In this document: in pieces, positions 1 through 5,468 of the stretch | Layout of the letters: every line of letters begins with the position of its first letter | How positions within the stretch are numbered: position 1 is the stretch's first letter | Position numbers and translations under genes: made by a program | The notes under the pieces: generated by a model | Databases searched by the model: none | Told to the model about the DNA's origin: nothing | Seen by the model: only the letters and a program-made list of their open reading frames with translations | Source: G020354085 sp964629975 | GTDB lineage: Bacteria; Pseudomonadota; Gammaproteobacteria; Acidiferrobacterales; Sulfurifustaceae | Length of the DNA stretch: 7,512 nt | Direction of reading: 5' to 3' | Assembly: GCA_964629975.1 (NCBI GenBank) | Contig: CAZVUN010000136.1 | Location: 1-7,512, forward strand

Positions 1-963
1 CGGCTTGGCGGCGCCGGCCGCGGCGCGCGCGGCGTGCGCATGCGCGACGGTCGCGCCATGCCCGGCGGCCTGGGTCTGCGCGTGCGTGGCTGCCGGCTGC
101 GCCGCGACGTGCCGGTGATGTGCGTGGCTGCTGGCCGCCGTCGTCTGCGCAAGTTTGTAGCGCGCCATCACGCGCGCCCGCATCTCGAGCGCGTCGGTGT
201 TCTTGGTGATGAAATCGTTGGCACCGGCCACCAGGGCCTTGAGCTTGGAATTGGCATCCGCCAGCGCCGTTACCACGATGATCGGCATCTCGGCGAAGCG
301 CGGCGAGCTCTGGTCCGCACGGATGCGGTTGATGAGACCGTAGCCGTCGAGGTTGGGCATCATCAGATCGGTGACGACCATCTCGATGGTCGGATCGGCC
401 TTGAGCAGCTTCCACGCCTGCTCGCCGTCCGATGCCTCCACCATCGTGAAGTCGTGTGACAGCGCCTTGGTCACGACCGCGCGGATCGTGGCCGAGTCAT
501 CCACCACCAGCATCTTGGGCAGCCGGCCCGCAGAGGCCTTGGCCGTTGCTTCGTTGGGCGCGGCCATGGCTCCTCCTGGCGCTGTCGCGTTGTTGCGCTT
601 GTCTTTCTTGCCGGCGGCGCTATCGCCTGCCATCTTCTGTTCGAGGGCGGCCGCCAGCTGCTCGATCGACTGGCGATCGGCGTCGATGTTTTCGTTCTTT
701 CCCGGACGCAGGCCGGCGCGCTCGAGCAGTTCGTCCATTTTCTTGAGCTCATCGATCGCGAGCGTCACGACCTGCTCGCTCACCTCGCGCTTGGGCTGCT
801 GCGAGCCGATCGACACCAGCTTGTAGTACAGATGATTGAGGCGGTCTTCCTGGCCGGCCGTGTAGCTCTGGATCCGATCGTAGCCGGCGCTCGGGATGTG
901 CACTTCCCAGCCAACCTCGCGCAAACGCCGTTCGATATAGGTCTTGGTTTCTTCAGGGGTCAT
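1..963 (-). CDS. Response regulator with uncharacterised N-terminal domain (partial, 3' end off the window)
   Basis: The reading frame is open from ATG at 963 to the left edge (321 codons, no stop). Residues 1-110 form a charged, probably helical N-terminal domain (MTPEETKTYIERRLREVGWE...) that I do not recognise. A Lys/Ala/Asn-rich linker follows (about 111-147). Residues 149-270 are a CheY-like receiver: acidic pair D155-D156 in MLVVDDSATIRAVV, phosphoacceptor D199 in VVTDLMMPNLDGYG, T232 in PIIVVTALAD and K254 in NDFITKN. The usual Pro after the Lys is Asn. Residues 273-321 are a His/Ala/Gln-rich tail of low complexity, so an output domain may lie beyond the edge or the protein may be a stand-alone receiver. 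As a receiver it should be phosphorylated by a sensor kinase in the cytoplasm; no kinase is in view. I see no good Shine-Dalgarno before ATG 963, so the start is only moderately secure. Receiver assignment is firm; partner and output are unknown. Confidence 0.9.
   Translation of the reverse strand, partial: MTPEETKTYIERRLREVGWEVHIPSAGYDRIQSYTAGQEDRLNHLYYKLVSIGSQQPKREVSEQVVTLAIDELKKMDELLERAGLRPGKNENIDADRQSIEQLAAALEQKMAGDSAAGKKDKRNNATAPGGAMAAPNEATAKASAGRLPKMLVVDDSATIRAVVTKALSHDFTMVEASDGEQAWKLLKADPTIEMVVTDLMMPNLDGYGLINRIRADQSSPRFAEMPIIVVTALADANSKLKALVAGANDFITKNTDALEMRARVMARYKLAQTTAASSHAHHRHVAAQPAATHAQTQAAGHGATVAHAHAARAAAGAAKP
565..577 (-). promoter_or_regulatory. Possible internal ribosome binding site and in-frame start in the response regulator
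   Basis: On the minus strand AGGAGGA lies three to four bases before an in-frame ATG (567-565, residue M133). It falls in the linker between the N-terminal domain and the receiver. If used, it would give a shorter product starting just before the receiver. Spacing is tighter than usual, and the motif also encodes linker residues, so it may be chance. Confidence 0.3.
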
Positions 964-1027
964 TGCAACATCACGTCAACAACGAAACAGGACTTCATGT
1001 GCTCCCGGGCGGCTGTCACCCGCGGTC

Positions 1028-1059
1028 AAAAAAACCTGGCGCACACCGCGCGCTCCAGG
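1028..1059 (-). terminator. Rho-independent terminator with no gene in front of it
   Basis: On the minus strand CCTGG (1059-1055) pairs with CCAGG (1039-1035). After one A-G mismatch the stem continues for four pairs, including a G-U, around a five-base loop. Seven T residues follow directly (1034-1028). This is the classical intrinsic terminator layout. It ends leftward transcripts only 65 bases before the response-regulator start, and no leftward gene is visible upstream of it. It could end a small RNA, act as an attenuator in the regulator's leader, or stop antisense transcription. Confidence 0.6.
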
Positions 1060-1413
1060 CCGTGCAAAAATGCCGTGCCCGCAACGTGTTACCACAACTC
1101 GCCAAAGGTTATCACAGCCCGCCGGACCGGGGCACCCCGCCGCGGGCCCGCCCTCGCCCGGCCCCGGCCCGCGATGGACTGCAACGCACGTGAGCGCCAT
1201 GCAGGGTTCCGGGACCGCGCAGCCGGCCGATGGCGTAATACTTCCCCTCGGGGTCCAATTGGGGTAGTGTGCGCGCCGGTTTTTTGGCACCGGTGTCACG
1301 CATTGCCGCCAGGAGCCGCAGCGCCGCACGGTTCGCAACCGCAGGGGCACGCGCTTCCCACCCCTGGGCACGATCCACTCGTCTGCCGCATTGGCCCGAA
1401 TGTCTCACAACCA

Positions 1414-1441
1414 TTGCGACCCAGGAACGGAACGCCATAAT
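1414..1441 (+). promoter_or_regulatory. Possible sigma70 promoter
   Basis: TTGCGA (1414-1419; four of six to consensus) and CATAAT (1436-1441; five of six) are separated by 16 bases. This would fire rightward toward the lipoprotein ORF, leaving a leader of about 260 bases, which is long. It stands out as AT-richer than its GC-rich surroundings but has no other support. Confidence 0.3.
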
Positions 1442-1707
1442 TACGACACTGCAGGTGGGGCGCAATGGATTGAGTCATCGCGCGGAGATCCCGGATCGCG
1501 CGCCCCAGAATGGAAACCCAAGACGCACCCCCGACTGACCGAATTGTTGCCGACTCATACCGCCTCGGGCCCCGGCCCGGCACCCCAAGGTCGATCGCTT
1601 TCACGCGCACAGCACCATGATGCGGGCGCGACGGGCAGCGTGTGTTGCGGCCGGTAGCGAAACCAAACGACTTCGATCCGCTCGACACTGAGAACTCCGG
1701 AGACCTG

Positions 1708-1950
1708 ATGCCTCGCCACAAGGGACTGTTGACGCTACCTGCCCTGCTGCTGACCGCCGCGCTGGCCTTGCTCGCGGGATGCGGGGGCGACACGTCGATG
1801 GGCCTGCTGCCTTCGGGCGCGACCGTGACACCCCAGCCCCCGTCCGGCCAGCCCACCGGCGCCTGTGGCGGCGCGCTCGCCGCGCAGGACCTTGCCGGTC
1901 AGTGCCGCAGCAACCCGCCGTCCATGGGTGCGCTCGAAGCCGTCGGCTGA
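1708..1950 (+). CDS. Small putative lipoprotein (80 aa)
   Basis: The start ATG at 1708 is preceded by GGAG at 1699-1702 with five bases of spacing, and it gives a clean lipoprotein signal peptide. This has basic residues R3, H4 and K5, a Leu/Ala hydrophobic core (about 7-21) and the lipobox LAGC with the lipidated Cys at 25. An in-frame ATG at 1642 would add 22 residues before the signal and fits worse. The mature part is about 55 residues, rich in Gly, Pro, Ser and Thr, with further Cys at 53 and 66 that could form a disulfide. No known family is recognised. It is the only rightward gene, and its end faces the glycosyltransferase end about 200 bases away. Residue +2 after the Cys is Gly, not Asp, which would favour the outer membrane if the Lol +2 rule applies. 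The short mature part could mean truncation of a longer lipoprotein. Signal and lipobox are seen; function is unknown. Confidence 0.55.
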   Translation: MPRHKGLLTLPALLLTAALALLAGCGGDTSMGLLPSGATVTPQPPSGQPTGACGGALAAQDLAGQCRSNPPSMGALEAVG

Positions 1951-2097
1951 CGATCGCTCGCCCACTCGGCCTCTCGGCGCCGTCCCAGCCGTCGCACCCG
2001 GGCATCACCGCACGCGCGGCTGTTCATTCCTGCCGGCGCGCCCTTAGACGGCCGGCCACCTGCTGGCATCGCCCAACCACCGTCTCGTTCTCAACAC

Positions 2098-2114
2098 GCC
2101 GGCCGCAAGCCGGC
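2098..2114. repeat. Perfect GC hairpin between convergent genes
   Basis: GCCGGC, a five-base loop CGCAA, and GCCGGC again form a six-pair stem between the convergent lipoprotein and glycosyltransferase ends. No T-run follows on either strand, so it is at best a weak bidirectional terminator or a transcript-stabilising hairpin. Confidence 0.3.
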
Positions 2115-2151
2115 ATCGGGTGCCTTGCACATCTCGGCCCACCCCGTTCGC

Positions 2152-3354
2152 CTACCGCCGCGACGCAAACGCCAGCTCATAGGCCGCCAGCAGCTTCGGC
2201 ACCTCGTACTTCCACTCAAGCTCGTTCTCGATCCGGCTGCGCCCGAAACGCCCCATCTTCTCTCGCAGCTCCGGATCGTCGAGCAGTTTGATCAGCTTGC
2301 GCCCCAGGTCCAGTTCGTTGTTCTTGGTCGCGTAGAGCGACGCCTCCTGCGCGGAGAAGCGCCCCTCGGTCAGATCGAATTGCACGATCGGCTTGCCGAG
2401 CGCCATGTATTCCATGACCTTGTTCATGGTCGACTTGTCGTTCATCTCGTTGGCGACATCCGGATTCACGCACACGTCGGCCGTGTTGAGCATCTCCAGC
2501 ATTTGCTGATCGGGCACGCGCCCGGTGAACGTCACGTAATCGGCCACGCCCAGCTCGCGCGCATAGGCCTTCATGTCCTCGAGCTCGGTGCCGCCGCCGA
2601 CCAGCCCGAAGTGAATGTCGGTGCGTTTCAGGTCGCGCACGATGTGCTGCACCGCCCGCAGCAGGTAGTCGATGCCCTCCTGCTTGCCCATCACGCCGAC
2701 GTAGCCCACCAGATACTTGCGCCCCTGCTTGAGCGCCGGCACGGGCGGGACGATCTTCAGACGGCGCAGGTCGGGACCGCTGCGCACCACGAACACCCGC
2801 TCCGGCCGCTTGCCGCCGCGCTGCACTGCGATCCGCTTGTACGACTCATTCGTGGCGATCGACACGGTGGCCGTTTTGAACGTCCAACGCTCCAACGCCA
2901 CCAGCAGCTTGTAGAACACATCGCGCCGCCCGAACTTCGCCTCGTACAGCTCCGGATTGATGTCGTGGTGGTCGAAGATGAACTTCTTGCCGAAGAGCTT
3001 GAAGAAACCGCCGATCAGAAAAATCGTATCCGGCGGATTGCAGGCGTGAATGACATCGAACCCGCGCGTCGCCAACACCCGAAGCGCAAGCACGAACTCC
3101 CAGAACAGCGCCCACGAATACTCGATCGCATACCCCAGCGCCCCCGATGCCTCGATCGGCAGGGCGTGGCGATAGATATGGATTCCGTCGATCACCTCGT
3201 ATCCCTTCTCGTAACCTTTGCCCTTGGGACAGATGACCGACACTTGATACCCGGCCTGCTGCAGCGTGGTGGCCTCCTGCCACACGCGCCGGTCGAACGG
3301 CACCGGAAGGTTCTCGACAATAATCAAAACGCGCTTTGACTGCGGCGCGGACAT
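2152..3354 (-). CDS. Glycosyltransferase, GT4-type (GT-B fold), exopolysaccharide assembly
   Basis: A complete 400-residue protein of the usual length for retaining GT-B glycosyltransferases of the GT4/RfaB type. The N-terminal Rossmann half begins with KRVLIIVENLPVPFDRRVW (residues 7-25), typical of the GT4-like acceptor domain; FDVIHACNPPD (99-109) and FIFDHHDINPELY (125-137) belong to it. The C-terminal donor-binding half shows YVGVMGKQEGIDYLL (218-232), the glycine loop LVGGG (251-255) and KVMEYMALGKPIV (312-324) with E315 in the sugar-nucleotide site. No signal peptide or membrane segment is evident, so it should act at the cytoplasmic face of the inner membrane on a lipid-linked acceptor. 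Donor and acceptor sugars cannot be read from the sequence. The start ATG at 3354 has GAGG about ten bases upstream. It lies in the same direction as the algD-like and heparinase-like genes, suggesting one polysaccharide operon, but 2.1 kb of mosaic DNA now separates it from algD. Confidence 0.9.
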   Translation of the reverse strand: MSAPQSKRVLIIVENLPVPFDRRVWQEATTLQQAGYQVSVICPKGKGYEKGYEVIDGIHIYRHALPIEASGALGYAIEYSWALFWEFVLALRVLATRGFDVIHACNPPDTIFLIGGFFKLFGKKFIFDHHDINPELYEAKFGRRDVFYKLLVALERWTFKTATVSIATNESYKRIAVQRGGKRPERVFVVRSGPDLRRLKIVPPVPALKQGRKYLVGYVGVMGKQEGIDYLLRAVQHIVRDLKRTDIHFGLVGGGTELEDMKAYARELGVADYVTFTGRVPDQQMLEMLNTADVCVNPDVANEMNDKSTMNKVMEYMALGKPIVQFDLTEGRFSAQEASLYATKNNELDLGRKLIKLLDDPELREKMGRFGRSRIENELEWKYEVPKLLAAYELAFASRR

Positions 3355-3407
3355 GGTTCTACTACCTCACACGCAATTGACGTTTAGTTGTTCTTGCCAC
3401 GCTCGCA

Positions 3408-3422
3408 GCGCCGATACGGCGC
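3408..3422. repeat. Perfect short hairpin between algD remnant and glycosyltransferase gene
   Basis: GCGCCG, loop ATA, CGGCGC form a six-pair perfect stem in the 75-base gap before the glycosyltransferase. No T-run follows on the minus strand, so it is not a standard terminator; it may stabilise or punctuate the leftward message. Confidence 0.35.
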
Positions 3423-3429
3423 CACCGCA

Positions 3430-3835
3430 TTACCAGCAGATACCGTCGTATTTCCCCGGAACGCTCTGATTGCTGGTGATGCGCACGAGATCGACCATCA
3501 CCTGCCCGTCGCGCAGGCGATCGACGACGCCGCCAAACTCCTTGTCCCCGTTGCCGATCACGATGGTTTCAGCGAACGCGAGTACTTCGTCGATCGATGC
3601 GACCATCAGCCGCGAGATGTGCGGAATGCGGTTTAAAATGTAGTCGCGGTTGGCGCCAACGAGGCTCGCGAGCTTGACGTTGCGGTCGTAGAGGCGCAGA
3701 TCGTATCCCTTGCCGAGCAGCCGCTCGATGACCTCGACCACCGGGCTCTCGCGCAGGTCGTCGGTGCCGGCCTTGAAGCTGAAGCCGAGGATTTCGACTT
3801 TCTTGCTGCCTTCGTCGACAACCATGCGCAAACCG
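3430..3835 (-). pseudogene. 3' remnant of a second algD-like gene (GDP-mannose dehydrogenase C-terminal domain)
   Basis: This fragment encodes about 133 residues matching residues 304-437 of the intact dehydrogenase at 5469-6782, including GFSFKAGTDDLRESP and the terminal YDGICW. It covers only the C-terminal UDPG/GDP-mannose dehydrogenase domain. The NAD-binding domain and the catalytic Cys region are absent, so it cannot be a working dehydrogenase. No Shine-Dalgarno is seen before its possible starts (TTG 3846, ATG 3825). Bases 3474-3793 are identical to 5513-5832, with only two mismatches between 3431 and 3473. Rightward of 3794 the match decays quickly (E for G, LRMVVDEG for LRMIMDKG), and it stops near 3835. 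The stop codon is TAA here and TAG in the intact copy. The diverged edge next to an identical core points to an old paralogue partly homogenised by gene conversion rather than a fresh duplication. Confidence 0.85.
3431..3835 (-). repeat. Direct repeat, copy 1 (algD 3' end)
   Basis: This is homologous to 5470-5874 at a constant offset of 2039 bases with no gaps. Mismatches are at 3454 and 3473, none from 3474 to 3793 (320 bases), then 3794 and many beyond 3810. Recombination between the copies would delete about 2 kb containing both small gene pairs and leave an intact algD. Confidence 0.95.
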
Positions 3836-3882
3836 TAGACAAACAAACCGAAACAGATTAGATCGGTCGGTACTTACCGCTG

Positions 3883-4206
3883 CTACGGCCTCCTTGCGTA
3901 TCCGACGCGATCGCACAGGCGTTCCAGGATCTCCCCCATGACATCAGCAGCGAGACTGCCTACCGTCTTGATGATGCTGCTTTCATTCAAGGTGAACACC
4001 TTGTCGACCCGCACCCAGCTCGCCCGCGGCAGGGTCGCACGGGTAAGCGCGCGACTGTCGATCGCAAAAGCATGCCCGTGGGTCGGGACCGATGTCACGG
4101 CAAAAGCCACGAAATCGCCATACCTGTCCGGCACCGTCAACACCAAAACCGGCCGCTTTTTAGCTGACTTACGATCCGAGTATGGAAAGGGGTAGTAGGT
4201 CGCCAG
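3883..4206 (-). CDS. PemK/MazF-type toxin with CTG or lost start
   Basis: The frame (open from the stop at 4216-4218) reads ATYYPFPYSDRKSAKKRPVL, then VLTVPDRYGDFVAFAVTS and a C-terminal helix region ending DRVGYARRP. The KRPVLVL strand followed by the DRYGDFV segment is typical of PemK/MazF-fold ribosome-dependent or free mRNA endoribonucleases. The codon at 4206 is CTG; from there the protein is 107 residues, normal for the family. The first other start in frame is TTG at 4146, which would remove 20 residues including the conserved PFPYSD and KRP segment. So the gene either uses a rare CTG start, perhaps coupled to the antitoxin stop three bases upstream, or has lost its start and is silent. 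It directly follows the antitoxin, the usual antitoxin-first order. Family assignment is inferred from motifs, not a search. Confidence 0.7.
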   Translation of the reverse strand: MATYYPFPYSDRKSAKKRPVLVLTVPDRYGDFVAFAVTSVPTHGHAFAIDSRALTRATLPRASWVRVDKVFTLNESSIIKTVGSLAADVMGEILERLCDRVGYARRP

Positions 4207-4208
4207 GG

Positions 4209-4409
4209 TTACAGTTCATTCCAGACATCATCCTCTGGCCTACCCCAGACATGTTTCATAACAGGTTCCTGGCCCGCCTGCAGTTCTTCAGACTGAAGAT
4301 CGCGCAGGCCATACTTCGTTTCAACATACCCGACAAACTCCAGAACCTCCCGCGCCAGAGATTCCGGCAGGCGACGAACTTCAGCGTAGATCCTCTCGGC
4401 CGTGCCCAT
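4209..4409 (-). CDS. DUF2281-like antitoxin of the PemK/MazF-type pair
   Basis: A 66-residue protein reading MGTAERIYAEVRRLPESLAR, followed by EVLEFVGYVETKYGL. This is the amphipathic opening common to DUF2281-type small proteins often paired with toxins (AERIYEEVKxLPExxxxEVLDFV pattern). The C-terminal part, with WGRPEDDVWNEL at the end, is acidic and probably the toxin-wrapping tail. I chose ATG 4409 because GAGGA at 4414-4418 precedes it with good spacing. The longer frame from 4442 adds eleven Cys-rich residues (MCKCAVNCEDA) with no such site. The stop (4209-4211) lies two bases before the toxin CTG, so translation is probably coupled. Such antitoxins usually bind their toxin and repress their own promoter; no clear operator was found in the 4410-4500 stretch. 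Composition here is less GC-rich than in the polysaccharide genes, suggesting acquisition. Confidence 0.65.
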   Translation of the reverse strand: MGTAERIYAEVRRLPESLAREVLEFVGYVETKYGLRDLQSEELQAGQEPVMKHVWGRPEDDVWNEL

Positions 4410-4516
4410 GGCATCCTCGCAGTTGACTGCGCATTTGCACAATAAGACAAAAGTGTAGTCGATGCGCTCCCGCCGCCGCTAGATCTTGCATGCGACGCGT
4501 ATCGGGCGGGCTCGCA

Positions 4517-4554
4517 GTAGCCTGGATGCAGGCGCGAAGCACCTGCGATCCGGG
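4517..4554 (+). repeat. REP-like element: GTAG followed by imperfect palindrome
   Basis: GTAG (4517-4520) is followed directly by a hairpin. CCTGGAT (4521-4527) pairs with ATCCGGG (4548-4554), including one G-T pair. GCAGG (4528-4532) pairs with CCTGC (4542-4546), leaving G4547 bulged and a nine-base loop CGCGAAGCA. A GTAG or GGAG tetranucleotide beside a bulged stem is the hallmark of REP sequences mobilised by RAYT (TnpA-REP) transposases. The GTAGCC(C/T)GGATG...ATCCGGG wording matches repeats I know as widespread in proteobacteria. No RAYT gene is in the window. It lies between the algD middle remnant and the antitoxin promoter region. Confidence 0.6.
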
Positions 4555-4605
4555 AGACGCCGTGGTTAACTGTCATTGAGAAGCGCAAAAGACCGCGTAG
4601 ATGCC

Positions 4606-4713
4606 AAGAGGTGCCTCGAGCTCTTCGTGGACTTCTGCCAACATGTCGCCACTTCGACTCCCGATGTCGGTGATAACGGTCTTACGCGGATTGCCGAAAC
4701 CGTCTACGGCGGT
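4606..4713 (-). pseudogene. Diverged middle fragment of a second algD-like gene
   Basis: The minus-strand frame reads TAVDGFGNPRKTVITDIG and continues SRSGDMLAEVHEELEAPL. This aligns without gaps to residues 163-198 of the intact dehydrogenase, with 22 of 36 identical by my count. The similarity includes NPxKTVI, RSGDxLA and the closing APL. Outside this block the frame is unrelated on both sides (Pro/Gly-rich before, GIYAVFCASQ and a stop after). It is far more diverged than the 3' remnant at 3430-3835, but in the same orientation and in the right order relative to it. Both may therefore come from one broken paralogue. It directly abuts the eight-G run at 4715-4722 and the DUF2442 stop. It is not a functional gene. 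Confidence 0.75.
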
Positions 4714-4714
4714 T

Positions 4715-4722
4715 GGGGGGGG
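4715..4722. repeat. Homopolymer of eight G (plus strand)
   Basis: Eight consecutive G residues lie between the DUF2442 stop and the algD middle remnant. Such runs are prone to slippage and to sequencing error; here it is outside any intact gene, so the effect should be nil. Confidence 0.9.
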
Positions 4723-4735
4723 CGCACCGGCCTCG

Positions 4736-5053
4736 TCAGTCCGGCACCCACTCCCCTCGCTCCCGGATGGCGTCGTACATGGCGTCGGGGGCAAGGTCGA
4801 GTCCGCCCGGCCACGTCACGGCTCCACATTCGACATGAACCTTCGCGAACACGGCTGGATCGCGCAACGCAGCGAAGACGCCGGCCTGCTCTCCGGCGAT
4901 GAGGCGAGAAAGATCAACCGTGCCTTCCGTGCTATCCCGGAATCGTACCTTGAGCCGATAGCCGGCGAGCGCCTGCACATCGGTCACGCGCCAGGGCGCT
5001 GCTGGGATCACTCCAGGGGAGCGATCTTCTTCGGTTGTTGCTTGGTTGCGCAT
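4736..5053 (-). CDS. DUF2442 family protein
   Basis: A 105-residue protein. After about 18 disordered residues it shows the DUF2442 pattern in order: PWRVTDVQAL (20-29), YRLKVRFRDSTEGTVDLSRL (32-51), GVFAALRDPAVFAKV (58-72) and GAVTWPGGLDLAPDAMYD (77-94). Length and motifs match complete family members. I chose ATG 5053 because GGAGGA lies upstream within the end of the preceding gene. A longer frame from 5098 would add 15 residues overlapping even more of DUF4160. It overlaps the DUF4160 gene by 46 bases in another frame, so the two are co-transcribed and probably translationally coupled. DUF2442 and DUF4160 genes are very often neighbours in bacteria and have been suspected to form a toxin-antitoxin-like pair. 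I know of no settled biochemical function, so the role is inference from context. Confidence 0.85.
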   Translation of the reverse strand: MRNQATTEEDRSPGVIPAAPWRVTDVQALAGYRLKVRFRDSTEGTVDLSRLIAGEQAGVFAALRDPAVFAKVHVECGAVTWPGGLDLAPDAMYDAIRERGEWVPD

Positions 5054-5268
5054 AACTTCCAGTCCTCCATTAGCTCGTCGCGGTGTTGCGTCGCCCACTC
5101 CAGCACGAGCGCCTGGGCACGTCGCGGCAGCCTGCCTCGGATAATCTCCAGCGTCCGAATATCGATCAACACTTCGAATTCGGCGTAAAGCGCATGGAAG
5201 TGTGGCGGGGCATGATCTGCCCAGAACATCTGAATCAGGATCCCGTAGAACGCGCTAATCGTCGGCAT
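5008..5268 (-). CDS. DUF4160 family protein
   Basis: An 86-residue protein with the family's characteristic start MPTISAFYGILIQMFWADH (1-19), followed by PPHFHALYAEFE (21-32), where the HFHAxY core is the strongest signature. LPRRAQALVLEWATQHRDEL (47-66) and a basic tail KQQPKKI (76-82) follow. The length is normal and it appears intact. The conserved His pair in HFH could bind a ligand or metal or act catalytically, but this is unproven. The ATG at 5268 has only a weak Shine-Dalgarno (GGTAAG). A possible sigma70 promoter ends about 28 bases upstream (5296-5324), so the pair probably has its own promoter rather than depending on the polysaccharide operon. It is the first gene of the DUF4160-DUF2442 pair. 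Family assignment is firm; function is unknown. Confidence 0.87.
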   Translation of the reverse strand: MPTISAFYGILIQMFWADHAPPHFHALYAEFEVLIDIRTLEIIRGRLPRRAQALVLEWATQHRDELMEDWKLCATKQQPKKIAPLE

Positions 5269-5295
5269 CGCTTACCAGGGCATTCTCGATACGAA

Positions 5296-5324
5296 ATCAT
5301 ACGACGGCGTACCCCTAACCACAA
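5296..5324 (-). promoter_or_regulatory. Possible sigma70 promoter for the DUF4160-DUF2442 pair
   Basis: On the minus strand TTGTGG (5324-5319; three of six) and TATGAT (5301-5296; five of six) are separated by exactly 17 bases. They lie 28 bases upstream of the DUF4160 start, giving a short leader. Position and spacing fit well; the -35 box is weak. Confidence 0.4.
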
Positions 5325-5413
5325 TTCGCTTGCCCAAGGCCCGCACCGCCCCAAGACGATCCAGACGGGTCGCGGATACGGTGTATTTCGGTTACAGCTT
5401 CCAAATAAGACCC

Positions 5414-5443
5414 GGGATGGAAGAAAAGTGTCCTGCCCATCCC
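5414..5443 (-). terminator. Inverted repeat downstream of algD, possible weak terminator
   Basis: GGGATGG (5414-5420) and CCATCCC (5437-5443) are perfect inverted repeats around a 16-base loop, 26 bases beyond the algD stop. On the minus strand GGGTCTTATTT follows, only loosely T-rich. It may partly terminate the polysaccharide transcript, or be the end of a lost mobile element. Confidence 0.3.
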
Positions 5444-5468
5444 ACCTATCGTATCGTCGTATCGCTGT

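Larger units (their letters stand above)
964..1707. other. Long intergenic region without a convincing gene
   Basis: About 740 bases separate the response regulator from the lipoprotein ORF, which diverge from here. Reading frames exist on both strands, but their products are Arg/Pro/Ala-rich with no recognisable domain, as expected from GC-rich noncoding DNA. The region contains a strong intrinsic terminator pointing left (1028-1059), a possible rightward sigma70 promoter (1414-1441) and several short GC palindromes such as CCCCTCGGGG near 1243-1252. I recognise no tRNA or riboswitch. Confidence 0.6.

Noticed and set aside
34..826. Plus-strand and other minus-strand frames in the first 830 bases
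   Set aside because: They overlap the response regulator, whose receiver motifs decide the frame; these products are Arg/Ser-rich shadows.
1109..1116. TTATCACA resembling a DnaA box
   Set aside because: It lacks one base of the nine-base TTATNCACA consensus and stands alone, so there is no case for an origin.
1285..1307. TGGCAC near 1285 as a possible sigma54 promoter element
   Set aside because: The TTGC element is not at the required spacing; TTGC occurs several bases too far downstream.
832..1440. Plus-strand frame of 202 codons and minus-strand frames at 976-1371, 1112-1465 and 1296-1856
   Set aside because: Composition is typical of noncoding GC-rich DNA, with no domain, no signal and no good ribosome site; some run through the terminator at 1028-1059.
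2125..3339. Long plus-strand reading frame of 404 codons opposite the glycosyltransferase
   Set aside because: Its product is His/Arg/Leu-rich with no domain; it is the antisense shadow of a gene with strong GT4 motifs on the minus strand.
4573..4794. Minus-strand frame of 73 codons as a real small gene
   Set aside because: Only its central 36 codons resemble anything, and that is a piece of AlgD; the flanks are unrelated and no ribosome site is seen.
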